Shown: positions 24,195 to 38,000 of the stretch, one piece after another
Layout: each line of letters starts with the position of its first letter
How positions within the stretch are numbered: the first letter of the stretch is position 1
DNA from: Aporrectodea caliginosa
Taxonomy: Eukaryota; Annelida; Clitellata; Crassiclitellata; Lumbricidae
DNA length: 64,000 nucleotides
Direction of reading: 5' to 3'
Assembly (NCBI GenBank): GCA_020284085.1
Contig: JACEVL010000044.1
Coordinates: forward strand, 600,001-664,000
Position numbers and translations under genes: made by a program
Notes under the pieces: model-generated
Told to the model about the DNA's origin: nothing
Databases searched by the model: none
The model's input: only the letters and a program-made list of their open reading frames with translations

Positions 24195-24989
24195 TATAAT
24201 AAACCGTTAAATAAACCGTTAAATAAACCGTTCCAGAAAACCATCTTCCTTTCTCCGGATAATAGTTTTGATAGCCTGAGGGATTAGTACTACCTCGGGT
24301 AAAAAAAAAAATAATAATAATAATAATAGTCCAAGCGTAAACTATCCTAATCAGCTAAGCTCTAGATGCCAGACTCAGACACATTCTTGAACTTCGGATG
24401 AACGAATAATTGGTAAAAGGCAGACGTATAATTATTGCCTTTAGGATAAAGTAATCGCTAGATGGAAAATAATTATTGTAATCCGGCTTCCAGTTTCACA
24501 CCCATAAATATCACACATCACATTAGACTGCGCCCCACCCACTTAGTAAATCTCATCACATGCTAAATCTGCCACTGAAAAGAATAAAAAAAGGGGAAAG
24601 TCACGCATCTTTTGTGAACCCAATGACATTTGAAGATCGCTGCATAAACCTAAAATCTGAAAATACGCACACTCGTCTATTAATAGGCTAATATTAAAAT
24701 CCGCAGATACTCTCGAAGTAATCGCATCTCACTCAAAAGTAGCAAAACAAGAATAAAACCTAGAATAGTCGATAGACTGGGCTGAAAATGGTTTCGAAGA
24801 AGCAACAGGTTAAATTATAACCGTAATAAAAAATTGGCGTAATTTTATAGGGAAATAATGTCGCAATTTAGGAATTATTATTTCTGTTTATGGGTATCTT
24901 CGCTTATCGCGGTCCTTATTCGATTTTACATTAGAAACAACAATGGTTTGTATGATTTGGACCGCGATAACCGATGATAGCCTAGAGTT
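23690..24989. other. AT-rich DNA without recognised gene
   Basis: Contains an (AAT)n microsatellite (24,142-24,194) and a shorter one (24,311-24,328). No motif-supported coding sequence. Confidence 0.7.
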
Positions 24990-26012
24990 TTAGGGTTAGG
25001 GCTAGGGTGGATTTGAGGGTAGGGGTTGCATGGCCCGAATCAATGTCAAGGTTAATCGTTAGGTGGCGCGAATCAAGGTCAAGGTTAAATTTCGGTCAGT
25101 TTTAGGGAAATGGTTTGTTTTTGTAGCAAAATACTCCCTAATACTGAACCCTAAGTTAGGGTTAGGGTTAGGGTTAGGGTTAGGGTTAGGGTTAGGGTTA
25201 GGGTTAGGGTTAGGGTTAGGGTTAGGGTTAGGGTTAGGGTTAGGGTTAGGGCTAGGGTGGATTTGAGGGTAGGGGTTGCATGGCCCGAATCAATGTCAAG
25301 GTTAATCGTTAGGTGGCGCGAATCAAGGTCAAGGTTAAATTTCGGTCAGTTTTAGGGAAATGGTTTGTTTTTGTAGCAAAATACTCCCTAATACTGAACC
25401 CTAAGTTAGGGTTAGGATTAGGGTTAGGGTTAGGGTTAGGGTTAGGGTTAGGGTTAGGGTTAGGGTTAGGGTTAGGGTTAGGGTTAGGGTTAGGGTTAGG
25501 GCTAGGGTGGATTTGAGGGTAGGGGTTGCATGGCCCGAATCAATGTCAAGGTTAATCGTTAGGTGGCGCGAATCAAGGTCAAGGTTAAATTTCGGTCAGT
25601 TTTAGGGAAATGGTTTGTTTTTGTAGCAAAACACTCCCTAATACTGAACCCTAAGTTAGGGTTAGGGTTAGGGTTAGGGTTAGGGTTAGGTTAGGGTTAG
25701 GGTTAGGGTTAGGGTTAGGGTTAGGGTTAGGTTAGGGCGGGAATCAATGGCCCGAATCAATGTCAAGGTTAATCGTTAGGTGGCGCGAATCAAGGTCAAG
25801 GTTAAATTTCGGTCAGTTTTAGGGAAATGGTTTGTTTTTGTAGCAAAACACTCCCTAATACTGAACCCTAAGTTAGGGTTAGGGTTAGGGTTAGGGTTAG
25901 GGTTAGGGTTAGGGTTAGGGTTAGGGTTAGGGTTAGGGTTAGGGTTAGGGTTAGGGTTAGGGTTAGGGTGGATTTGAGGGTAGGGGTTGCATGGCCCGAA
26001 TCAATGTCAAGG
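24990..26012 (+). repeat. Tandem ~250-bp units with interstitial telomeric (TTAGGG)n
   Basis: Four units. Each has about 150 bp of unique sequence (GGATTTGAGGGTAGGGGTTG, then CCCGAATCAATGTCAAGG and TTTCGGTCAGTTTTAGGG) followed by a TTAGGG block. The blocks lie at about 25,147-25,250, 25,397-25,500, 25,654-25,735 and 25,877-25,968. Unit spacing is 250, 250 and 217 bp. A fifth unit starts and is cut off at about 26,011, where the 26-bp satellite begins. Single-base variants (TTAGGATTAGGG, TTAGGTTAGGG) are present. Confidence 0.97.
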
Positions 26013-29000
26013 TTTGTCTATTTCTCTTCCTCCCCGTGTCTGTCTATTTCTCTCCATCCCCGTGTCTGTCTGTTTCTCTCCATCCCCGTGTCTGTCTATT
26101 TTCTCCATCCCCGTGTCTGTCTGTTTCTCTTCCTCCCCGTGTCTGTCTGTTTTCTCTCTCATCCCGTGTCTGTCTGTTTCTCTCCATCCCCGTGTCTGTC
26201 TGTTTCTCTCCATCCCGTGTCTGTCTGTTTCTCTCCTGTTGTGTCTGTCTATTTCTCTCCTCCCCGTGTCTGTCTATTTCTCTCCATCCCCGTGTCTGTC
26301 TATTTCTCTCCATCCCCGTGTCTGTCTATTTCTCTCCATCCCCGTGTCTGTCTATTTCTCTCCATCCCCGTGTCTGTCTATTTCTCTCCATCCCCGTGTC
26401 TCTTCATCTATTTCTCTCCATCCCCGTGTCTGTCTGTTTCTCTCCATCCGTCATCGTAATCTGTCTATTTCTCTCCATCCCCGTGTCTGTCTATTTCTCT
26501 CCATCCCCGTGTCTGTCTGTTTCTCTCCATCCCCGTGTCTGTCTGTTTCTCTCCATCCCCGTGTCTGTCTGTTTCTCTCCATCCCCGTGTCTGTCTATTT
26601 CTCTCCTCCCCGTGTCTGTCTATTTCTCTCCATCCCCGTGTCTGTCTATTTCTCTCCATCCCCGTGTCTGTCTATTTCTCTCCATCCCCGTGTCTGTCTA
26701 TTTCTCTCCATCCCCGTGTCTGTCTGTTTCTCTCCATCCCCGTGTCTGTCTGTTTCTCTCATCCCCGTGTCTGTCTGTTTCTCTCCATCCCGTGTCTGTC
26801 TATTTCTCTCCATCCCCGTGTCTGTCTATTTCTCTCCATCCCCGTGTCTGTCTATTTCTCTCCATCCCCGTGTCTGTCTATTTCTCTCCATCCCCGTGTC
26901 TGTCTGTCTCCATCCCCGTGTCTGTCTATTTCTCTCCATCCCCGTGTCTGTCTGTTTCTCTCCATCCCCGTGTCTGTCTGTTTCTCTCCATCCCCGTGTC
27001 TGTCTGTTTTTCTCTCCATCCCCGTGTCTGTCTATTTCTCTCCATCCCCGTGTCTGTCTATTTCTCTCCATCTCTCTGTCTGTCTATTTCTCTCCATCCC
27101 CGTGTCTGTCTATTTCTCTCCATCCCCGTGTCTGTCTATTTCTCTCCATCCCCGTGTCTGTCTATTTCTCTCCATCCCCGTGTCTGTCTATTTCTCTCCA
27201 TCCCCGTGTCTGTCTGTTTCTCTCCATCCCCGTGTCTGTCTGTTTCTCTCCATCCCCGTGTCTGTCTATTTCTCTCCATCCCCGTGTCTGTCTATTTCTC
27301 TCCATCCCGTGTCTGTCTATTTCTCTCCATCCCGTGTCTGTCTATTTCTCTCCATCCCCGTGTCTGTCTATTTCTCTCCATCCCCGTGTCTGTCTATTTC
27401 TCTCCATCCCCGTGTCTGTCTATTTCTCTCCATCCCCGTGTCTGTCTATTTCTCTCCATCCCCGTGTCTGTCTATTTCTCTCCATCCCCGTGTCTGTCTA
27501 TTTCTCTCCATCCCCGTGTCTGTCTATTTCTCTCCATCCCCGTGTCTGTCTATTTCTCTCCATCCCCGTGTCTGTCTGTTTCTCTCCATCCCCGTGTCTG
27601 TCTATTTCTCTCCATCCCCGTGTCTGTCTATTTCTCTCCATCCCCGTGTCTGTCTATTTCTCTCCATCCCCGTGTCTGTCTATTTCTCTCCATCCCCGTG
27701 TCTGTCTATTTCTCTCCATCCCCGTGTCTGTCTATTTCTCTCCATCCCCGTGTCTGTCTATTTCTCTCCATCCCCGTGTCTGTCTATTTCTCTCCATCCC
27801 CGTGTCTGTCTATTTCTCTCCATCCCCGTGTCTGTCTGTTTCTCTCCATCCCCGTGTCTGTCTATTTCTCTCCATCCCCGTGTCTGTCTATTTCTCTCCA
27901 TCCCCGTGTCTGTCTATTTCTCTCCATCCCCGTGTCTGTCTATTTCTTCTCCCTTTTCTCTCCATCCCCGTGTCTGTCTATTTCTCTCCATCCCCGTGTC
28001 TGTCTATTTCTCTCCATCCCCGTGTCTGTCTATTTCTCTCCCTCCCCGTGTCTGTCTATTTCTCTCCATCCCCGTGTCTGTCTGTTTCTCTCCATCCCCG
28101 TGTCTGTCTATTTCTCTCCATCCCCGTGTCTGTCTATTTCTCTCCATCCCCGTGTCTGTCTATTTCTCTCCATCCCCGTGTCTGTCTATTTCTCTCCATC
28201 CCCGTGTCTGTCTATTTCTCTCCATCCCCGTGTTGTCTGTCTATTTCTCTCCATCCCCGTGTCTGTCTATTTCTCTCCATCCCCGTGTCTGTCTATTTCT
28301 CTCCATCCCCGTGTCTGTCTATTTCTCTCCATCCCCGTGTCTGTCTATTTCTCTCCATCCCCGTGTCTGTCTATTTCTCTCCATCCCCGTGTCTGTCTGT
28401 CTGTTTCTCTCCCTCCCCGTGTCTGTCTATTTCTCTCCATCCCCGTGTCTGTCTATTTCTCTCCATCCCCGTGTCTGTCTATTTCTCTCCATCCCCGTGT
28501 CTGTCTATTTCTCTCCATCCCCGTGTCTGTCTATTTCTCTCCATCCCCGTGTCTGTCTATTTCTCTCCATCCCCGTGTCTGTCTGTTTCTCTCCATCCCC
28601 GTGTGTCTCTCCATCCCCGTGTCTGTCTATTTCTCTCCATCCCCGTGTCTGTCTATTTCTCTCCATCCGTGTCGTATTTCTCCATCCCGTGTCTGTCTAT
28701 TTCTCTCCATCCCCGTGTCTGTGTCTGTTTTCTCTCCATCCCCGTGTCTGTCTATTTCTCTCCATCCCCGTGTCTGTCTATTTCTCTCCATCCCCGTGTC
28801 TGTCTGTTTCTCTCCATCCCCGTGTCTGTCTATTTCTCTCCATCCCCGTGTCTGTCTCTGTTTCTCTCCATCCCCGTGTCTGTCTATTTCTCTCCATCCC
28901 CGTGTCTGTCTATTTCTCTCCATCCCCGTGTCTGTCTATTTCTCTCCATCCCCGTGTCTGTCTATTTCTCTCCATCCCCGTGTCTGTCTATTTCTCTCCA

Positions 29001-32000
29001 TCCCCGTGTCTGTCTATTTCTCTCCATCCCCGTGTCTGTCTATTTCTCTCCATCCCCGTGTCTGTCTGTTTCTCTCCATCCCCGTGTCTGTCTATTTCTC
29101 TCCATCCCCGTGTCTGTCTATTTCTCTCCATCCCCGTGTCTGTCTATTTCTCTCCATCCCCGTGTCTGTCTATTTCTCTCCATCCCCGTGTCTGTCTATT
29201 TCTCTCCATCCCCGTGTCTGTCTATTTCTCTCCATCCCCGTGTCTGTCTATTCTCTCTCCATCCCCGTGTCTGTCTATTTCTCTCCCTCCCCGTGTCTGT
29301 CTGTTTCTCTCCATCCCCGTGTCTGTCTATTTCTCTCCATCCCCGTGTCTGTCTATTTCTCTCCATCCCCGTGTCTGTCTGTTTCTCTCCATCCCCGTGT
29401 CTGTCTATTTCTCTCCATCCCCGTGTCTGTCTGTTTCTCTCCATCCCCGTGTCTGTCTGTTTCTCTCCATCCCCGTGTCTGTCTATTTCTCTCCATCCCC
29501 GTGTCTGTCTGTTTCTCTCCATCCCCGTGTCTGTCTATTTCTCTCCCTCCCCGTGTCTGTCTATTTCTCTCCATCCCCGTGTCTGTCTATTTCTCTCCAT
29601 CCCCGTGTCTGTCTGTTTCTCTCCATCCCCGTGTCTGTCTGTTTCTCTCCATCCCCGTGTCTGTCTATTTCTCTCCATCCCCGTGTCTGTCTATTTCTCT
29701 CCATCCCCGTGTCTGTCTATTTCTCTCCATCCCCGTGTCTGTCTATTTCTCTCTCCCCGTGTCTGTCTATTTCTCTCCATCCCCGTGTCTGTCTATTTCT
29801 CTCCATCCCCGTGTCTGTCTGTTTCTCTCCATCCCCGTGTCTGTCTATTTCTCTCTCCTCCCCGTGTCTGTCTATTTCTCTCCCTCCCCGTGTCTGTCTA
29901 TTTCTCTCCATCCCCGTGTCTGTCTATTTCTCTCCATCCCCGTGTCTGTCTATTTCTCTCCATCCCCGTGTCTGTCTATTTCTCTCCATCCCCGTGTCTG
30001 TCTATTTCTCTCCATCCCCGTGTCTGTCTATTTCTCTCCATCCCCGTGTCTGTCTATTTCTCTCCATCCCCGTGTCTGTCTATTTCTCTCCATCCCCGTG
30101 TCTGTCTATTTCTCTCCATCCCCGTGTCTGTCTATTTCTCTCCATCCCCGTGTCTGTCTATTTCTCTCCATCCCCGTGTCTGTCTATTTCTCTCCATCCC
30201 CGTGTCTGTCTATTTCTCTCCATCCCCGTGTCTGTCTATTTCTCTCCATCCCCGTGTCTGTCTATTTCTCTCCATCCCCGTGTCTGTCTATTTCTCTCCA
30301 TCCCCGTGTCTGTCTATTTCTCTCCATCCCCGTGTCTGTCTATTTCTCTCCATCCCCGTGTCTGTCTATTTCTCTCCATCCCGTGTCTGTCTGTCTCCCT
30401 TTCTCTCCATCCCTCCATCCCGTGTCTGTCTATTTCTCTCCATCCCCGTGTCTGTCTGTCTATTTCTCTCCATCCCCGTGTCTGTCTATTTCTCTCCATC
30501 CCCGTGTCTGTCTATTTCTCTCCATCCCCGTGTCTGTCTGTTTCTCTCCATCCCCGTGTCTGTCTATTTCTCTCCATCCCCGTGTCTGTCTGTTTCTCTC
30601 CATCCCCGTGTCTGTCTATTTCTCTCCATCCCCGTGTCTGTCTATTTCTCTCCATCCCCGTGTCTGTCTATTTCTCTCCATCCCCGTGTCTGTCTATTTC
30701 TCTCCATCCCCGTGTCTGTCTATTTCTCTCCATCCCCGTGTCTGTCTGTTTCTCTCCATCCCCGTGTCTGTCTATTTTCTCTCCATCCCCGTGTCTGTCT
30801 ATTTCTCTCCATCCCCGTGTCTGTCTATTTCTCTCCATCCCCGTGTCTGTCTATTTCTCTCCATCCCCGTGTCTGTCTATTTCTCTCTCCTCCCCGTGTC
30901 TGTCTGTTTCTCTCCATCCCCGTGTCTGTCTATTTCTCTCCATCCCCGTGTCTGTCTATTTCTCTCCATCCCCGTGTCTGTCTATTTCTCTCCATCCCCG
31001 TGTCTGTCTATTTCTCTCCATCCCCGTGTCTGTCTATTTCTCTCCATCCCCGTGTCTGTCTATTTCTCTCCATCCCCGTGTCTGTCTATTTCTCTCCATC
31101 CCCGTGTCTGTCTATTTCTCTCCATCCCCGTGTCTGTCTATTTCTCTCCATCCCCGTGTCTGTCTATTTCTCTCCATCCCCGTGTCTGTCTATTTCTCTC
31201 CATCCCCGTGTCTGTCTGTTTTCTCTCCATCCCCGTGTCTGTCTCGTGTCTTTCTCTCCATCCCCGTGTCTGTCTGTTTCTCTCCATCCCCGTGTCTGTC
31301 TGTTTCTCTCCATCCCCGTGTCTGTCTGTTTCTCTCCATCCCCGTGTCTGTCTATTTCTCTCCATCCCCGTGTCTGTCTATTTCTCTCCATCCCCGTGTC
31401 TGTCTATTTCTCTCCATCCCCGTGTCTGTCTATTTCTCTCCATCCCCGTGTCTGTCTATTTCTCTCCATCCCCGTGTCTGTCTATTTCTCTCCATCCCCG
31501 TGTCTGTCTATTTCTCTCCATCCCCGTGTCTGTCTATTTCTCTCCATCCCCGTGTCTGTCTATTTCTCTCCATCCCCGTGTCTGTCTATTTCTCTCCATC
31601 CCCGTGTCTGTCTATTTCTCTCCATCCCCGTGTCTGTCTGTTTCTCTCCATCCCCGTGTCTGTCTATTTCTCTCCATCCCCGTGTCTGTCTGTTTCTCTC
31701 CATCCCCGTGTCTGTCTATTTCTCTCCATCCCCGTGTCTGTCTATTTCTCTCCATCCCCGTGTCTGTCTATTTCTCTCTCTCCCCGTGTCTGTCTATTTC
31801 TCTCCATCCCCGTGTCTGTCTATTTCTCTCCATCCCCGTGTCTGTCTATTTCTCTCCATCCCCGTGTCTGTCTATTTCTCTCCATCCCCGTGTCTGTCTA
31901 TTTCTCTCCATCCCCGTGTCTGTCTATTTCTCTCCATCCCCGTGTCTGTCTGTCTTTCTCTCCATCCCCGTGTCTGTCTATTTCTCTCCATCCCCGTGTC

Positions 32001-35000
32001 TGTCTATTTCTCTCCATCCCCGTGTCTGTCTCTTTCTCTCCATCCCCGTGTCTGTCTATTTCTCTCCATCCCCGTGTCTGTCTATTTCTCTCCATCCCCG
32101 TGTCTGTCTATTTCTCTCCATCCCCGTGTCTGTCTATTTCTCTCCATCCCCGTGTCTGTCTATTTCTCTCCATCCCCGTGTCTGTCTATTTCTCTCCATC
32201 CCCGTGTCTGTCTATTTCTCTCCATCCCCGTGTCTGTCTATTTCTCTCCATCCCCGTGTCTGTCTATTTCTCTCCATCCCCGTGTCTGTCTATTTCTCTC
32301 CATCCCCGTGTCTGTCTGTTTCTCTCCATCCCCGTGTCTGTCTGTTTCTCTCCATCCCCGTGTCTGTCTATTTCTCTCCATCCCCGTGTCTGTCTATTTC
32401 TCTCCATCCCCGTGTCTGTCTATTTCTCTCCATCCCCGTGTCTGTCTATTTCTCTCCATCCCCGTGTCTGTCTGTTTTCTCTCCATCCCCGTGTCTGTCT
32501 ATTTCTCTCCATCCCCGTGTCTGTCTATTTCTCTCCATCCCCGTGTCTGTCTATTTCTCTCCATCCCCGTGTCTGTCTATTTCTCTCCATCCCCGTGTCT
32601 GTCTATTTCTCTCCATCCCCGTGTCTGTCTATTTCTCTCCATCCCCGTGTCTGTCTATTTCTCTCCATCCCCGTGTCTGTCTATTTCTCTCCATCCCCGT
32701 GTCTGTCTATTTCTCTCCATCCCCGTGTCTGTCTATTTCTCTCCATCCCCGTGTCTGTCTGTTTCTCTCCATCCCCGTGTCTGTCTGTTTCTCTCCATCC
32801 CCGTGTCTGTCTATTTCTCTCCATCCCCCGTGTCTGTCTATTTCTCTCCATCCCCGTGTCTGTCTATTTCTCTCCATCCCCGTGTCTGTCTATTTCTCTC
32901 CATCCCCGTGTCTGTCTGTTTCTCTCCATCCCCGTGTCTGTCTATTTCTCTCCATCCCCGTGTCTGTCTATTTCTCTCCATCCCCGTGTCTGTCTGTTTC
33001 TCTCCATCCCCGTGTCTGTCTGTTTCTCTCCATCCCCGTGTCTGTCTATTTTCTCTCCATCCCCCGTGTCTGTCTATTTCTCTCCCTCCCCGTGTCTGTC
33101 TATTTCTCTCCATCCCCGTGTCTGTCTATTTCTCTCCATCCCCGTGTCTGTCTATTTCTCTCCATCCCCGTGTCTGTCTATTTCTCTCCATCCGTGTCTG
33201 TCTGTTTCTCTCCATCCCCGTGTCTGTCTATTTCTCTCCATCCCCGTGTCTGTCTATTTCTCTCCATCCCCGTGTCTGTCTATTTCTCTCCATCCCCGTG
33301 TCTGTCTATTTCTCTCCATCCCCGTGTCTGTCTATTTCTCTCCATCCCCGTGTCTGTCTATTTCTCTCCATCCCCGTGTCTGTCTATTTCTCTCCATCCC
33401 CGTGTCTGTCTATTTCTCTCCATCCCCGTGTCTGTCTATTTCTCTCCATCCCCGTGTCTGTCTATTTCTCTCCCTCCCCGTGTCTGTCTATTTCTCTCCA
33501 TCCCCGTGTCTGTCTATTTCTCTCCATCCCCGTGTCTGTCTATTTCTCTCCATCCCCGTGTCTGTCTATTTCTCTCCATCCCCGTGTCTGTCTATTTCTC
33601 TCCATCCCCGTGTCTGTCTATTTCTCTCCATCCCCGTGTCTGTCTATTTCTCTCCATCCCCGTGTCTGTCTATTTCTCTCCCTCCCCGTGTCTGTCTATT
33701 TCTCTCCATCCCCGTGTCTGTCTATTTCTCTCCATCCCCGTGTCTGTCTATTTCTCTCCATCCCCGTGTCTGTCTATTTCTCTCCATCCCCGTGTCTGTC
33801 TATTTCTCTCCATCCCCGTGTCTGTCTATTTCTCTCCATCCCCGTGTCTGTCTATTTCTCTCCATCCCCGTGTCTGTCTATTTCTCTCCATCCCCGTGTC
33901 TGTCTGTTTCTCTCCATCCCCGTGTCTGTCTATTTCTCTCCATCCCCGTGTCTGTCTATTTCTCTCCATCCCCGTGTCTGTCTATTTCTCTCCATCCCCG
34001 TGTCTGTCTATTTCTCTCCATCCCCGTGTCTGTCTATTTCTCTCCATCCCCGTGTCTGTCTATTTCTCTCCATCCCCGTGTCTGTCTATTTCTCTCCATC
34101 CCCGTGTCTGTCTATTTCTCTCCATCCCCGTGTCTGTCTATTTCTCTCCATCCCCGTGTCTGTCTATTTCTCTCCATCCCCGTGTCTGTCTATTTCTCTC
34201 CATCCCCGTGTCTGTCTGTTTCTCTCCATCCCCGTGTCTGTCTATTTCTCTCCATCCCCGTGTCTGTCTATTTCTCTCCTGTCTCCCTCCCTCCCCGTCT
34301 GTCTATTTCTCTCCATCCCCGTGTCTGTCTATTTCTCTCCATCCCCGTGTCTGTCTATTTCTCTCCATCCCCGTCTGTCTGTCTCCCTGTCTCTTCTCTC
34401 CCCGTGTCTGTCTATTTCTCTCCATCCCCGTGTCTGTCTATTTCTCTCCATCCCCGTGTCTGTCTATTTCTCTCCCTCCCTGTGTCTGTCTATTTCTCTC
34501 CTCCCCGTGTCTGTCTATTTCTCTCCATCCCCGTGTCTGTCTATTTCTCTCCATCCCCGTGTCTGTCTATTTCTCTCCATCCCCGTGTCTGTCTATTTCT
34601 CTCCATCCCCGTGTCTGTCTATTTCTCTCCATCCCCGTGTCTGTCTATTTCTCTCCATCCCCGTGTCTGTCTATCTGTTTCTCCATCCCCGTGTCTGTCT
34701 ATTTCTCTCCCTCCCCGTGTCTGTCTATTTCTCTCCATCCCCGTGTCTGTCTGTTTCTCTCCATCCCCGTGTCTGTCTTTCTCTCCCTCCCCGTGTCTGT
34801 CTGTTTCTCTCCATCCCCGTGTCTGTCTATTTCTCTCCATCCCCGTGTCTGTCTATTTCTCTCCATCCCGTGTCTGTCTATTTCTCTCTCCTCCCCGTGT
34901 CTGTCTATTTCTCTCCATCCCCGTGTCTGTCTATTTCTCTCCATCCCCGTGTCTGTCTATTTCTCTCCATCCCCGTGTCTGTCTATTTCTCTCCATCCCC

Positions 35001-38000
35001 GTGTCTGTCTATTTCTCTCCATCCCCGTGTCTGTCTATTTCTCTCCATCCCCGTGTCTGTCTATTTCTCTCCATCCCCGTGTCTGTCTATTTCTCTCCAT
35101 CCCCGTGTCTGTCTATTTCTCTCCATCCCCGTGTCTGTCTATTTCTCTCCATCCCCGTGTCTGTCTGTTTCTCTCCATCCCCGTGTCTGTCTATTTCTCT
35201 CCATCCCCGTGTCTGTCTATTTCTCTCCATCCCCGTGTCTGTCTATTTCTCTCCATCCCCGTGTCTGTCTGTTTCTCTCCCTCCCCGTGTCTGTCTATTT
35301 CTCTCCATCCCCGTGTCTGTCTATTTCTCTCCATCCCCGTGTCTGTCTATTTCTCTCCATCCCCGTGTCCAATCTATTTCTCTCCATCCCCGTGTCTGTC
35401 TATTTCTCTCCATCCCCGTGTCTGTCTATTTCTCTCCATCCCCGTGTCTGTCTATTTTCTCTCCATCCCCGTGTCTGTCTATTTCTCTCCATCCCCGTGT
35501 CTGTCTATTTCTCTCCATCCCCGATGTCTGTCTATTTCTCTCCATCCCCGTGTCTGTCTGTTTCTCTCCATCCCCGTGTCTGTCTGTTTCTCTCCATCCC
35601 CGTGTCTGTCTATTTCTCTCCATCCCCGTGTCTGTCTATTTTCTCTCCATCCCCGTGTCTGTCTATTTCTCTCCATCCCCGTGTCTGTCTGTTTCTCTCC
35701 ATCCCCGTGTCTGTCTATTTCTCTCCATCCCCGTGTCTGTCTATTTCTCTCCATCCCCGTGTCTGTCTATTTCTCTCCCTTCCTGCGTGTCTGTCTATTT
35801 CTCTCCCTCCCCGTGTCTGTCTGTTTCTCTCCATCCCCGTGTCTGTCTATTTCTCTCCATCCCTGTGTCTGTCTGTTTCTCTCCATCCCCGTGTCTGTCT
35901 ATTTTCTCTCCATCCCCGTGTCTGTCTGTTTCTCTCCATCCCCGTGTCTGTCTATTTCTCTCCCTCCCCGTGTCTGTCTATTTCTCTCCATCCCCGTGTC
36001 TGTCTGTTTTCTCTCCATCCCCGTGTCTGTCTATTTCTCTCCATCCCCGTGTCTGTCAATTTCTCTCCATCCCCGTGTCTGTCTATTTCTCTCCCTCCCC
36101 GTGTCTGTCTCTTTCTCTCCATCCCCGTGTCTGTCTATTTCTCTCCCTCCCCGTGTCTGTCTATTTCTCTCCATCCGTCCGTGTCTGTCTATTTCTCTCC
36201 CTCCCCGTGTCTGTCTGTTTCTCTCTCCATCCCCGTGTCTGTCTATTTCTCTCCCTCCCCGTGTCTGTCTATTTCTCTCCATCCCCGTGTCTGTCTATTT
36301 CTCTCCATCCCCGTGTCTGTCTATTTCTCTCCATCCCCGTGTCTGTCTGTTTCTCTCCATCCCCGTGTCTGTCTGTTTCTCTCCATCCCCGTGTCTGTCT
36401 ATTTCTCTCCTCCCTCCCCGTGTCTGTCTATTTCTCTCCATCCCCGTGTCTGTCTATTTCTCTCCATCCCCGTGTCTGTCTATTTCTCTCCATCCCCGTG
36501 TCTGTCTATTTCTCTCCATCCCCGTGTCTGTCTATTTCTCTCCATCCCCGTGTCTGTCTATTTCTCTCCATCCCCGTGTCTGTCTATTTCTCTCCATCCC
36601 CGTGTCTGTCTTTCTCTCCATCCCCGTGTCTGTCTATTTCTCTCCATCCCCGTGTCTGTCTATTTCTCTCCATCCCCGTGTCTGTCTATTTCTCTCCATC
36701 CCCGTGTCTGTCTATTTCTCTCCATCCCCGTGTCTGTCTATTTCTCTCCATCCCCGTGTCTGTCTATTTCTCTCCATCCCCGTGTCTGTCTATTTCTCTC
36801 CATCCCCGTGTCTGTCTATTTCTCTCCATCCCCGTGTCTGTCTATTTCTCTCCATCCCCGTGTCTGTCTATTTCTCTCCATCCCCGTGTCTGTCTATTTC
36901 TCTCCATCCCCGTGTCTGTCTATTTCTCTCCATCCCCGTGTCTGTCTATTTCTCTCCATCCCCGTGTCTGTCTATTTCTCTCCATCCCGTGTCTGTCTAT
37001 TTCTCTCCATCCCCGTGTCTGTCTATTTCTCTCCATCCCCGTGTCTGTCTATTTCTCTCCATCTTCGTGTCTGTCTGTTTCTCTCCATCCCCGTGTCTGT
37101 CTATTTCTCTCCATCCCCGTGTCTGTCTATTTCTCTCCATCTCCCGTGTCTGTCTATTTCTCTCCCTCCCCGTGTCTGTCTATTTCTCTTCCTCCCCGTG
37201 TCTGTCTCTTTCTCTCCATCCCCGTGTCTGTCTGTGTTCTCTCCTCATTAATGTCTGTCTGTTTCTCTCTCCCTCCCCGTGTCTGTCTGTTTCTCTCCAT
37301 CCCCGTGTCTGTCTATTTCTCTCCATCCCCGTGTCTGTCTATTTCTCTCCGTCCCCGTGTCTGTCTGTTTCTCTCCATCCCCGTGTCTGTCTATTTCTCT
37401 CCTCCCTGCGTCTGTCTATTTCTCTCCATCCCCGTGTCTGTCTATTTCTCTCCATCCCCGTGTCTGTCTATTTCTCTCCATCCCCGTGTCTGTCTATTTC
37501 TCTCCATCCCCGTGTCTGTCTGTTTCTCTCCATCCCCGTGTCTGTCTATTTCTCTCCATCCCCGTGTCTGTCTGTTTCTCTCCATCCCCGTGTCTGTCTA
37601 TTTCTCTCCCTCCCCGTGTCTGTCTATTTCTCTCCATCCCCGTGTCTGTCTATTTCTCTCCATCCCCGTGTCTGTCTGTTTCTCTCCATCCCCGTGTCTG
37701 TCTATTTCTCTCCTCCCCGTGTCTGTCTATTTCTCTCCATCCCCGTGTCTGTCTATTTCTCTCCATCCCCGTGTCGCTGTCTGTTTCTCTCCCTCCCTGC
37801 GTCTGTCTATTTCTCTCCATCCCCGTGTCTGTCTATTTCTCTCCATCCCCGTGTCTGTCTATTTCTCTCCATCCCCGTGTCTGTCTATTTCTCTCCATCC
37901 CCGTGTCTGTCTATTTCTCTCCCTCCCCGTGTCTGTCTATTTCTCTCCATCCCCGTGTCTGTCTATTTCTCTCCATCCCCGTGTCTGTCTATTTCTCTCC

